Shown here in pieces: positions 1-7,591 of a stretch of 7,591 nucleotides of DNA. The stretch comes from Planctomycetaceae bacterium (GTDB lineage Bacteria > Planctomycetota > Planctomycetia > Pirellulales > JAEUIK01). The stretch's first letter is position 1; each line of letters opens with the position of its first letter. The position numbers and the translations under genes were made by a program. The notes beneath the pieces were generated by a model. That model had not been told where the DNA came from, searched no databases, and worked only from the letters and a program-made list of their open reading frames with translations. The DNA lies in the NCBI GenBank assembly GCA_015493185.1, contig WGDQ01000243.1:1-7591 (forward strand), in the 5' to 3' direction.

Positions 1-1016
<1,016 letters not shown>

Positions 1017-1022
1017 CGCGTG

Positions 1023-1027
1023 TCCTT
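1023..1027 (-). promoter_or_regulatory. Shine-Dalgarno site deciding the TTG start of the MoxR gene
   Basis: On the minus strand AAGGA is followed by a six-base spacer and then TTG (1016-1014). No comparable site precedes the alternative GTG (1073) or ATG (953). This favours a TTG start and a 5' untranslated leader containing the hairpin at 1064-1081. Confidence 0.5.
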
Positions 1028-1063
1028 GCTCTGATTGCGAGAAACCTTTACCAACGGATCTCC

Positions 1064-1081
1064 GTTGCCCCACGCGGCAAC
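1064..1081 (-). repeat. Short perfect inverted repeat in the MoxR leader
   Basis: GTTGCC and GGCAAC form a perfect 6-base-pair stem around a 6-base loop. If transcribed with the MoxR gene, the hairpin lies about 48-65 bases upstream of the TTG start, and the alternative GTG at 1073 falls in its loop. It could be an attenuating or stabilising leader hairpin or an operator. It has no following T-run, so it is not a normal intrinsic terminator. A stem of this size can arise by chance in GC-rich DNA. Confidence 0.3.
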
Positions 1082-1719
1082 CGATCCACTACCCCATCAC
1101 ATCACCGAGTCACGAGGCCCCAATCCGCCCAACGCCCTCCAACACAGCACCGGTATGCTCCATCAACAAGCGGTCGTCCCATCTATCGGGCCATCTCGAC
1201 AAAGAAAAAGAAGGCCGGACAAACAGGTGAACGTCGCGCCACCGCTTCATCAGTCTCGGCGCCGTGACTGTTCCGTTCTTGAAATCGCAAGCCTGCTCGG
1301 CTGTTGTTCTCGTGTGCCCATGGTGTCTAGATCGGTCGTGTGTGTCGTTCAACCGTCACCATTCGGTCAGGAGGGTGTTTGCGAAGCACCGTTTATGTGT
1401 CCGAAACGCCCCGTCCACAGCAAATCGGTGGAAAGAAAAACAAACGCGACATGGCGGCTCGGCCGATCTTTTGTCTGCCGGCTCAAAGTTCCCTAAACTC
1501 TGATATGAAACAACTCTACGACACTCCACGTACACCGATTCTATCGCTCGCCCCAAAGGCCAGCAATGAAGCGGCCCAAAGCAGCGAACCGTAAGCCACT
1601 GTGTTGTCGGCAATTGTGATTCGCCTTGCCAATCGGTCGCACATGGACCCCAGCGGTCGCTCCTCGAAACGGCGCCAGAGGCCGACACGCCTGTTGAAAA
1701 CACAGCCCGGCGGCATCTC

Positions 1720-4308
1720 ATGCAGCTTTACGCGAAGTTTACAAACCGTTCGTCTGCTCGCTGCGCGGTTTTCGCCTGCTGCGCGGTGTTTGCCCGTCGT
1801 CTGCGGTCGTTTTCCCGCGTTGGCCGGTTGCCGGCACAACCGACCGCCGCTTCGGCAATGTCCGCCGCTCGCCGTGTGTTGCTCTGCTGCGTGCCCGTCG
1901 GCACAACCCGACATCGCGAAACGATCATCCCTATCGTCAAACTTCTCCCAAACCGCACGATCCGTCGTGCGGCGCGAGCCGCCATCGTATGGGGGACCCT
2001 GTGTTCGCTGCTGCTGTTCACATCAACCACAGCGCGGGCCGACATCGAAGCCGCCGCCGTTCAGCAGGCAATCGAGCGGGGCACCGATTGGCTAAAAACG
2101 CAGCAGCGGCCCAACGGCTCGTGGCCCGAGTGGACCGGCTTTACCGGAGGCGTCAGTGCCCTGTCAACCTTGGCCCTGCTGCACGCAGGCGTGCCGCCCG
2201 ACGATCCTGTCATTCAAAAGGCGCTCGAACACCTGCGTTCGTTCGAATCCAACCGCACGTATGTCGTATCGTTGCAAACCATGGTCTTCGCCATGGCCGA
2301 ACCGCAGCGCGATGCGTGGCTCATCCGCCGCAACGTCCGGCTGTTGGAAAGCTGGCAAATCAAGCACGGGCCGAACAAGGGCTCTTGGTCCTATGGTGGT
2401 CCGGCCTCGGGGCCGGGCGGCAGAGCCAGCGGAGCCGGCGACAACTCCAACGCCCAGTTTGCCGTGCTCGCTCTGCACGAAGCCGAACGCGTGGGCGTGC
2501 CGGTAAGCGAGCACACCTGGAAAGCCGTGCTCGCCTATTGGAAAAGAGCCCAGAACCCCAACGGTTCCTGGGGCTATCAACCCCGCTCGCAGGGCCGTGG
2601 CAGCATGACGTGCGCCGGCATCGCTTCGCTGACCATCGCCCAAGAAAAACTTTCCGATGGCGACGCACGCGTCGATGGCCAGCGCATCCGATGCTGCCAA
2701 TCGCCCGAGCGAGACGACGCCATCGAGCGGGCCCTCGATTGGCTCGGACGCAACTTCTCGGTCTACTCTCACCCCGGCTACGCGAGCTGGCTGCTCTACT
2801 ACCTTTATGGCGTCGAGCGGGCGGGTCGCCTCACGGCTCGCCGCTTTTTCGGCACCGGCAACAACCAGCACGACTGGTATCGCGAAGGAGCGGAAATGCT
2901 GGTCCGCTCGCAAGACAAGCTTTCCGGCTTCTGGCGTGGCCGCGGCCACGGCGAAGAAAACCCGCTCATCGGCACCAGCTTCGCGCTGCTGTTTTTGGCC
3001 AAAGGCCGGCGTCCGGTTCTGCTGTCGAAAATCCAGCACGCTGGTTCCGACTGGAGCCTGCACCGCAGCGATGCGCTCAATCTCACGCGCTACGTCGAAA
3101 CCCGCTGGCACCGCCCGCTCAGTTGGCAAATCGTCGATCCCCATGCCGCCACGGTCGACGATCTACTGCAATCGCCGGTGCTCTACCTTTCGGGCCGCAA
3201 GAAACCCGTCTTCACCGACCAGCAGGTCCGCAACCTGCGAGAATACATCGACCGCGGCGGCTTCCTTTTCGCGGTCGGCTGCTGTGGCGACGCCGCCTTC
3301 GACAAAGGCTTTCGCGAGCTGATCGCCCGCATGTTTCCCGAACCCGAGTATCGGCTGCGCCTGCTCGAACCCGACCATCCCATCTGGCGAGCCGAGGAAG
3401 TCGTCGATCCGCAATACATCAAGCCGCTATGGGGCGTCGATGTCGGCTGCCGCACCAGCGTCGTCTATTCGCCGCTCGATCTCTCCTGCTTCTGGGAGCT
3501 TGCCCGCCCCGGACGCCAACGCAGCTATCCGCCCGCCGTCCGCGACGAAATACAGGCGGCCCTCTCGCTGGGCATCAACGTACTGGCCTATGCCACGAAT
3601 CGCGAAGTCCGCTACAAAGACGATCTCTGGCAAACACAGGCCCGCCCGCTCGCGCAAGACAACATCCAACGGGCCGCGCTTCAAATTGCCAAGCTACGGC
3701 ACACCGGCGGCTGGAATCGTGCCCCTCAGGCGCTTGCCAACCTCTCACAAATCTTGATGCGCGAAAAAGGCATCCGTGTCGCGCTCGATCGCCACGATCT
3801 GGCACTGACCGACCCGCGCCTGTTCGATCATGCCATCGCCTTCATGCACGGTCAGAATGCGTTTTCCTTCAGCCCGGCCGAACGCGAGGCCCTGCGAGCG
3901 TTCGTCGAGCGAGGCGGGGTGCTGATCGCCGACAGCATTTGCGGCAACGATGCCTTCACGCGATCGTTCCGCCATGAAATGAAGCTCGTTTTTCCCGACG
4001 CCCCGCTCGAGCGCGTTCCGCCCGATCACCCGATGTTCACGCCGCGGTTCGGCGGCTTCGATCTCTCCACGCTCCGGCGTCGCCGCCCTCAACAAGCCGA
4101 CGACACCGGCCCGCTGAAGGTCGTGCAGCAGCAGTTACCGCCCGATCTGGAGGGCGTCCGCATCGGTGAGCGCTATGGCGTGCTCTTTTCGCGTTACGAT
4201 ATCAGTTGCGCGCTCGAACACCACGAGTCGTTGCAATGCGCCGGCTACGCGCGCGACGACGCCGCACGCCTTGCCGTCAATCTCGTTCTCTACGCGATCC
4301 ACGAATAA
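1720..4308 (+). CDS. Exported alpha/alpha-toroid (prenyltransferase-like) protein with two tandem DUF4159 domains
   Basis: The 862-residue frame appears to encode an envelope protein. A hydrophobic segment near residues 88-101 followed by TTARA and then DIEAA looks like a signal peptide cut near residue 107. Residues about 110-430 carry repeats typical of prenyltransferase/squalene-cyclase toroids: GTDWLKTQQRPNGSW (121-135), HGPNKGSWSYGG (216-227), YWKRAQNPNGSWGY (273-286), IERALDWLGRNF (335-346) and MLVRSQDKLSGFW (393-405). I see no DxDD cyclase acid motif, so cyclase activity is doubtful. Residues about 441-630 and 655-862 are two diverged DUF4159-like copies, each with a (D/E)RGG strand, CG(D/N)xAF and PDHP. 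The function is unknown; a structural or binding role is an inference. The start is uncertain: ATG 1720 lacks a clear ribosome site and leaves an 87-residue Arg/Cys-rich leader. ATG 1858 is a good alternative. The gene is divergent from the MoxR gene and convergent with the RND gene. Confidence 0.88.
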   Translation: MQLYAKFTNRSSARCAVFACCAVFARRLRSFSRVGRLPAQPTAASAMSAARRVLLCCVPVGTTRHRETIIPIVKLLPNRTIRRAARAAIVWGTLCSLLLFTSTTARADIEAAAVQQAIERGTDWLKTQQRPNGSWPEWTGFTGGVSALSTLALLHAGVPPDDPVIQKALEHLRSFESNRTYVVSLQTMVFAMAEPQRDAWLIRRNVRLLESWQIKHGPNKGSWSYGGPASGPGGRASGAGDNSNAQFAVLALHEAERVGVPVSEHTWKAVLAYWKRAQNPNGSWGYQPRSQGRGSMTCAGIASLTIAQEKLSDGDARVDGQRIRCCQSPERDDAIERALDWLGRNFSVYSHPGYASWLLYYLYGVERAGRLTARRFFGTGNNQHDWYREGAEMLVRSQDKLSGFWRGRGHGEENPLIGTSFALLFLAKGRRPVLLSKIQHAGSDWSLHRSDALNLTRYVETRWHRPLSWQIVDPHAATVDDLLQSPVLYLSGRKKPVFTDQQVRNLREYIDRGGFLFAVGCCGDAAFDKGFRELIARMFPEPEYRLRLLEPDHPIWRAEEVVDPQYIKPLWGVDVGCRTSVVYSPLDLSCFWELARPGRQRSYPPAVRDEIQAALSLGINVLAYATNREVRYKDDLWQTQARPLAQDNIQRAALQIAKLRHTGGWNRAPQALANLSQILMREKGIRVALDRHDLALTDPRLFDHAIAFMHGQNAFSFSPAEREALRAFVERGGVLIADSICGNDAFTRSFRHEMKLVFPDAPLERVPPDHPMFTPRFGGFDLSTLRRRRPQQADDTGPLKVVQQQLPPDLEGVRIGERYGVLFSRYDISCALEHHESLQCAGYARDDAARLAVNLVLYAIHE
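1760..1795 (+). repeat. Imperfect 18-base tandem duplication
   Basis: Two adjacent 18-base units, 1760-1777 and 1778-1795, match at 15 of 18 positions. Read in the frame of the toroid gene they give CAVFA twice (residues 15-19 and 21-25). They lie upstream of the alternative ATG at 1858, in sequence that may not be translated. The copy number of two and the small size suggest local slippage rather than a functional array. Confidence 0.55.
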
Positions 4309-4446
4309 ACGGCCACACCGCCTCACGGGCCACGCGCCGGCATGCAATCATCGCGGTGCGCCAAAAACCGCTTCAACCCAACCCGTGGTGTGCCACGCGC
4401 CCAACCCGCCAACCCACGGTTCGCCTCACGTCGAGTCGGCGGCCTT
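4309..4446. other. Convergent intergenic gap
   Basis: These 138 bases separate the stop codons of two convergent genes, so transcription of both should end here. The only hairpin I see is weak: CGTGG, a four-base loop, CCACG (4384-4397), with no adjacent T-run on either strand. No intrinsic terminator can be called with confidence. Confidence 0.5.
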
Positions 4447-6735
4447 CTACGGTTCGGCCGCCATCTGCTGCCCCACGGGCACCAAGGTTCCCTCACGGGC
4501 TTTGCGCTCGGTCCGCAGCGCAAAGGCCCGCAGCAGCAGCGGCAACACCACCAGGTTGCCGACCCATCCGCCCAGCATCGCCAAGCTGACCAGAACGCCG
4601 AAGTAAATGATCGGCACAAACTCGCTGCGCACCAGCGCGCTGAAACCCACGACCAGCGCCAGTGTGGAAAAGGTCATCGCCCGCCCCACGCTCTGATGCA
4701 CCGCGCCAATCGCCTCGTCCAGCGGCATGCCCATATGGCGCAAGTAGCGAAACATCGAGATGTAGTGGATCGACGAATCGATCGCCAACCCCATCGACAC
4801 GGCGGCAATCATCGCCGAGCCCATGTTGATCCGCACGCCCAGCCATCCCATCAACCCGGTCACCACGATGATCGGCAACACGTTGGGAATCAGTGCCGCC
4901 ACGGCCATGCCCACGCTGCGAAACGCCACCAGCATCATCAGCCCGATCGCCACCAGTGCAATGGAAAACGTGAACCACTGATCGCGGATCATGCTGTCGA
5001 TCAAATTCGTCAGCAGCACAAAGAAGCCCGTCACCTGCGCCTCGCCGCCGAATTCCTCCCGCGTGATGCGCGAAACCTGCTCGATCACCCGGTCTTTTTC
5101 CGCCGATGGTTGCCGTTCCTGCGCTCGCAGCATCACTCGCAACCATGTTTGACCCGATTCCGGATCGGTTCCCAGCAGCGACTGCATCGCGGCCGGCATC
5201 TGGCTTTGAAACTGTGTCAGGAAAAAATCGAGCCCCACCGTTTTTCGAAATCCCTCGGCCGACACGGCCGCCATGGCGTCGGCCACACTCAGCACCTTCG
5301 TCAGTCCGGGCACGAGCCGGCCCGATGCGTCGCGCACGCGCACCTCGTTGCGCAATCGCTCTTCCAACCGCTGCACGCGATCGAGAAACGCCCAGTCCAA
5401 CTTTCCCTCGACCGGCACAATCACGTCCAGCACCCCGGCCCCGCCAAGCCGATTCTCGACAAATTCATACGACTTGACGATCGGACTCGACGCGCGAAAG
5501 TTCTTCGTGAAATCGGTTTCCACCTCGAGCCAGCGATAGCCGATCGCCGCGGTGGCCACCACCACCACGCTCAGCACCGCCAAACTCCGCGGCCAGGTTT
5601 CCACCACGCGCACCACTTCCCGCAAACCGAAATCGAGTCCGCCTTCGCCCCAGGCTCGTTGCGGGTCGCTATCCACGCGCCCCCACAGCACCAACCCAGG
5701 CAGCACCAGTGCGGCGCTTACAATCGCCAACAACGAGGCCAGCAGCATCATCACGCCAAAGTCTTGCACCGGTCCCACTCGGGCAGCAAGCAGCGAACCA
5801 AACCCGCCCGCGTCGGTGCAGCAGGTCCAGGCGATCGGCGCGGCCAATGCCGTTCCACAAGCGATCAACGCATCGCCGGTCGAATACCCCATGCCACGGG
5901 CTTCGCGAAAACGAACCACGATGTGAATGGCCATCGCGATGCCCGTCACCGTTACGATCGCCCACATCATCGAACTGACCATGCTCAGCTCGAAGCCCAA
6001 CACCACCAGCGTCGCCTTGGTCAGAATCAGCGTAACATTCACCATCGCGATCGGCGCGATCGTCCACCGCAGGCTGCGGAAACACAAAATGATCGTCAGC
6101 ATCAACAGCGCCGTCGACGTGCGGCCGAGCCGGGCACCATCTTCATCCACGTAGCGAAATCCCTCGACCACCATCACCGGTTCGCCGGTCAACACGCCGC
6201 CATACGGCGGGGCCTCGACAATCTCGCGAAGCTGCTCAACCGCCGCATCGCGCGAGGCGTCGGTCTGATCTTGCGGCACCAGCATGCAAACCACCGCCGC
6301 CACCGTGCGATCGTCGCTCACCGTGTAGCCTTCGAACAACTCTTGAAACCGCTCGGCGAGCGGATTTGTCGTGTCGATGATCCCTTCGCCCAGCGGCGTG
6401 GTTGTTAAACTCAACACCGATTGCACGCCCGGCACGGCGGCCAGCAACTCGGTCAATCGCCGCACGCGGGCGATGCCCTCGGGCGTCATCAACTGCGGAT
6501 CTTCATAGGCCGCTAACGCAATCTCGTTGCCTGCAAACACGCGTTTCAACTGCCGGTATGGCTTCAGCAGCGGGTCGTCAGGGGCGAACATATTCTCGAT
6601 CGAACGATCGAACGAAAGCCGCTGAGAGTACGGATAGGCCACCACAACCAGCAAGGCGGCAATCGCCAGCAACCACCATCGCCAGCGTACAAGCCACACC
6701 GACACGTAGTAAGAAAAAGGATTCGCGTTCGCCAT
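4447..6735 (-). CDS. RND superfamily (MMPL/HAE-3 type) exporter, 12 transmembrane segments
   Basis: RND/MMPL proteins are proton-driven exporters in the cytoplasmic membrane, often moving lipids or hydrophobic compounds. This 762-residue protein is full length and shows the two-half layout. TM1 is near residues 17-35, followed by a periplasmic loop (about 40-200) and TM2-6 (about 205-352). TM7 is near 384-402, then a second loop (about 405-580) and TM8-12 (about 585-738). Both loops open with an FxRSIENMF or FTKNF type segment, as expected of the duplication. TM10 holds GLAIDSSIHYIS with D653, the usual position of a proton-relay acid. The matching TM4 segment, GIAMAIHIVVRF (265-276), has no acid, while D308 lies just after a CC pair near TM5. 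ATG at 6735 lacks a clear Shine-Dalgarno site, but the signature MANANPFSYY precedes TM1 at a normal distance. The substrate cannot be read from the sequence. Confidence 0.93.
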   Translation of the reverse strand: MANANPFSYYVSVWLVRWRWWLLAIAALLVVVAYPYSQRLSFDRSIENMFAPDDPLLKPYRQLKRVFAGNEIALAAYEDPQLMTPEGIARVRRLTELLAAVPGVQSVLSLTTTPLGEGIIDTTNPLAERFQELFEGYTVSDDRTVAAVVCMLVPQDQTDASRDAAVEQLREIVEAPPYGGVLTGEPVMVVEGFRYVDEDGARLGRTSTALLMLTIILCFRSLRWTIAPIAMVNVTLILTKATLVVLGFELSMVSSMMWAIVTVTGIAMAIHIVVRFREARGMGYSTGDALIACGTALAAPIAWTCCTDAGGFGSLLAARVGPVQDFGVMMLLASLLAIVSAALVLPGLVLWGRVDSDPQRAWGEGGLDFGLREVVRVVETWPRSLAVLSVVVVATAAIGYRWLEVETDFTKNFRASSPIVKSYEFVENRLGGAGVLDVIVPVEGKLDWAFLDRVQRLEERLRNEVRVRDASGRLVPGLTKVLSVADAMAAVSAEGFRKTVGLDFFLTQFQSQMPAAMQSLLGTDPESGQTWLRVMLRAQERQPSAEKDRVIEQVSRITREEFGGEAQVTGFFVLLTNLIDSMIRDQWFTFSIALVAIGLMMLVAFRSVGMAVAALIPNVLPIIVVTGLMGWLGVRINMGSAMIAAVSMGLAIDSSIHYISMFRYLRHMGMPLDEAIGAVHQSVGRAMTFSTLALVVGFSALVRSEFVPIIYFGVLVSLAMLGGWVGNLVVLPLLLRAFALRTERKAREGTLVPVGQQMAAEP

Positions 6736-6747
6736 GCGCTATAAGAT

Positions 6748-6763
6748 AGTGGAGTCCACCACT
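6748..6763. repeat. Small inverted repeat just upstream of the RND gene
   Basis: AGTGG and CCACT form 5-base arms around a six-base centre, 13 to 28 bases before the RND start codon. The position would suit an operator or a translation-control hairpin. Five-base arms are weak evidence, and I cannot name a regulator. Confidence 0.22.
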
Positions 6764-6899
6764 CCCGTATGAAAACCGGCCCGCTGAATCATTCCGCCCA
6801 CCCCGACACCTTGCACCGTATTCGCCAACACTGCACTGCCCAAACGAATCTCTCGCATGATCACCTTTTGCGGCATTGTACTTCACGCCCCCTAGCGGG

Positions 6900-6904
6900 A
6901 AAGG
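6900..6904 (+). promoter_or_regulatory. Shine-Dalgarno site supporting the TTG start of the GT-C gene
   Basis: AAAGG is followed by seven bases and then TTG at 6912. The next in-frame starts, GTG 7014 and ATG 7020, fall inside the first membrane segment and have no such site. Confidence 0.45.
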
Positions 6905-6911
6905 CATCGCA

Positions 6912-7591
6912 TTGCAGCACACCAGCAGCAGGCCATCATCACCGCAGAGCCAATGGCCAACTTCTCAACAAGCATCGGCCCGCACCCCGCTGAGCCGCCG
7001 GGCGTGGCTCGCCGTGCTGATGGCCGCCGCTATCGTTCGCGGCGCGGCGCTACTCTCTGCCGCACAGTCGCTCGCCGCCGACCCCGATGGTTACCGCGCT
7101 CTGGCACAAACGCTAGCGCAACACGGCACCTACGCCATCGATGGCCACCCCACCGCGTTTCGACCGCCACTTTACCCGCTGATGTTGGCCGTTGTGGAAA
7201 TGTTGCCTGGTAGCGACCGGCTGGGCATCGCGCTGCTGCACTGGCTCATGGGCGTGGCCACCGTTTGCCTGGTCGCCGGTTTGGCGCAGTCGGCCGGTCT
7301 GGGACGTCGCTGGGCGATGGTCGCGGCGCTGCTCGTGGCCTTCGATCCACTGCTCATCTACTGGTCGCGGTTCGTCATGACCGAAACACTGGCCACGCTG
7401 CTGGCCGTGATTGCGTGTACCGCGTTGCACCACCATGCCGTTCGTGCGCGAACCATTTCGGCCGCCGCAGCCGGTGCCACCTTGGCACTAGCGGCTCTTT
7501 GCCGGCCCGTGTTTCTCATTTGGTTTGCGCTCTGTGTCGCGGCCACATGGTGGTTCGAACGGTCGCCGCGCAAAGCGTGCCCGGCTGGCAG
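6912..7591 (+). CDS. GT-C membrane glycosyltransferase, PMT/ArnT-like (N-terminal part, cut by window edge)
   Basis: GT-C enzymes of the PMT/ArnT/GT39 type transfer sugars from polyprenyl-phosphate donors to acceptors on the outer face of the cytoplasmic membrane. The frame is open for 226 codons to the window edge. A polar 29-residue N-terminus precedes TM1 (about 32-52). The first external loop carries DPDGY (57-61), whose acids occupy the usual position of the catalytic Asp, then FRPPLYP (83-89), a hallmark of the family. Further hydrophobic segments lie near 104-125, 133-150, 158-172 and 182-212. SRFVMTE (152-158) matches the conserved segment at the start of a later helix. The chosen start is TTG 6912 with AAAGG upstream; ATG 7020 would cut into TM1. 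About two thirds of a typical 500-600 residue enzyme is missing, so acceptor and donor are unknown. Confidence 0.82.
   Translation, partial: MQHTSSRPSSPQSQWPTSQQASARTPLSRRAWLAVLMAAAIVRGAALLSAAQSLAADPDGYRALAQTLAQHGTYAIDGHPTAFRPPLYPLMLAVVEMLPGSDRLGIALLHWLMGVATVCLVAGLAQSAGLGRRWAMVAALLVAFDPLLIYWSRFVMTETLATLLAVIACTALHHHAVRARTISAAAAGATLALAALCRPVFLIWFALCVAATWWFERSPRKACPAG

Larger units (their letters stand above)
1017..1719. other. Long intergenic region between divergent MoxR and toroid/DUF4159 genes
   Basis: I see no convincing gene in these 703 bases. Open frames on both strands here (for example 1356-1721 minus and 1035-1496 plus) are rich in Arg, Ser, Cys and Pro, match no family I recognise and lack ribosome binding sites. 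No tRNA-like or rRNA-like segment was seen. The region must hold the promoters of both flanking genes unless the real start of the plus-strand gene lies further right. One weak sigma-70-like match reads TTGTCT (1471-1476), a 17-base spacer, then TAAACT (1494-1499), on the plus strand towards the toroid gene. Each box matches only four of six consensus bases, so it is a candidate only. Confidence 0.6.
6736..6911. other. Divergent intergenic region between RND and GT-C genes
   Basis: This 176-base gap lies between two divergent coding regions and should contain both promoters. No strong sigma-70 boxes stand out. A short reading frame at 6857-6895 (12 codons, ending in TAG) sits just before the glycosyltransferase start, but nothing supports its translation. 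Confidence 0.5.

Noticed and set aside
1356..1914. Two minus-strand frames (1356-1721 and 1516-1914) as possible small genes in the long gap
   Set aside because: They overlap each other and the toroid gene start, have no ribosome site, and their products (Arg/Cys/Ser-rich) resemble no known family.
2149..3010. The toroid domain as an active terpene cyclase or squalene-hopene cyclase
   Set aside because: The repeats match the fold, but I could not find the DxDD protonation motif, and the fusion to DUF4159 domains and an export signal argue against a standard cyclase.
1989..3977. A 662-codon open frame on the plus strand overlapping the toroid/DUF4159 gene
   Set aside because: It is out of frame with a protein that has clear repeats and domains, and its product is almost entirely Arg, Ala, Ser and Pro. 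It is a shadow of the real gene.
4384..4397. CGTGG-loop-CCACG hairpin as a bidirectional terminator
   Set aside because: The stem has only five pairs and no adjacent T-run on either strand, so it falls short of an intrinsic terminator.
4342..6408. A 688-codon open frame on the plus strand opposite the RND exporter gene
   Set aside because: Its translation is low-complexity, dominated by His, Arg, Gln and Pro, with no recognisable domain. It is the expected by-product of GC-rich codon use in the genuine 12-helix protein on the other strand.
6857..6895. A 12-codon ATG reading frame upstream of the GT-C gene as a leader peptide
   Set aside because: There is no ribosome site, no run of regulatory codons and no associated attenuator hairpin.

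Overview
The window is GC-rich, tightly packed bacterial DNA that looks like a chromosomal segment of a planctomycete, most likely the Pirellulales. That placement is an inference from gene content: a MoxR ATPase next to a secreted alpha/alpha-toroid protein with DUF4159 domains, an MMPL-type RND protein, and weak Shine-Dalgarno signals. No rRNA, tRNA, CRISPR array, insertion sequence or phage gene was seen.

Layout. (1) Positions 1-1016, minus strand: a MoxR-family AAA+ ATPase lacking only its last few residues, which lie beyond the left edge. (2) 1017-1719: a 703-base region with no convincing gene, between the divergently transcribed MoxR and toroid genes. It holds a small inverted repeat in the MoxR leader. 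(3) 1720-4308, plus strand: a large exported protein with a prenyltransferase/terpene-cyclase-like toroid followed by two tandem copies of a DUF4159-like domain. Its true start is uncertain. (4) 4309-4446: a short convergent gap. (5) 4447-6735, minus strand: a complete 12-helix RND/MMPL exporter. (6) 6736-6911: a divergent promoter-type gap. (7) 6912 to the right edge, plus strand: the N-terminal third or so of a GT-C (PMT/ArnT-like) membrane glycosyltransferase, cut by the window edge.

How the genes may work together. MoxR ATPases and DUF4159 proteins commonly share neighbourhoods with DUF58 and BatA/VWA-type proteins. Here they are divergent, so the shared region 1017-1719 could control both. 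The MoxR ATPase would act as a cytoplasmic chaperone, and the toroid-DUF4159 protein would sit outside the cytoplasmic membrane. The RND exporter and GT-C glycosyltransferase are both envelope proteins, but nothing in the sequence ties them to the MoxR/DUF4159 pair. I see no clear new defence or mobile system. The most unusual item is the toroid plus double-DUF4159 protein, with paired cysteines conserved between its two copies.
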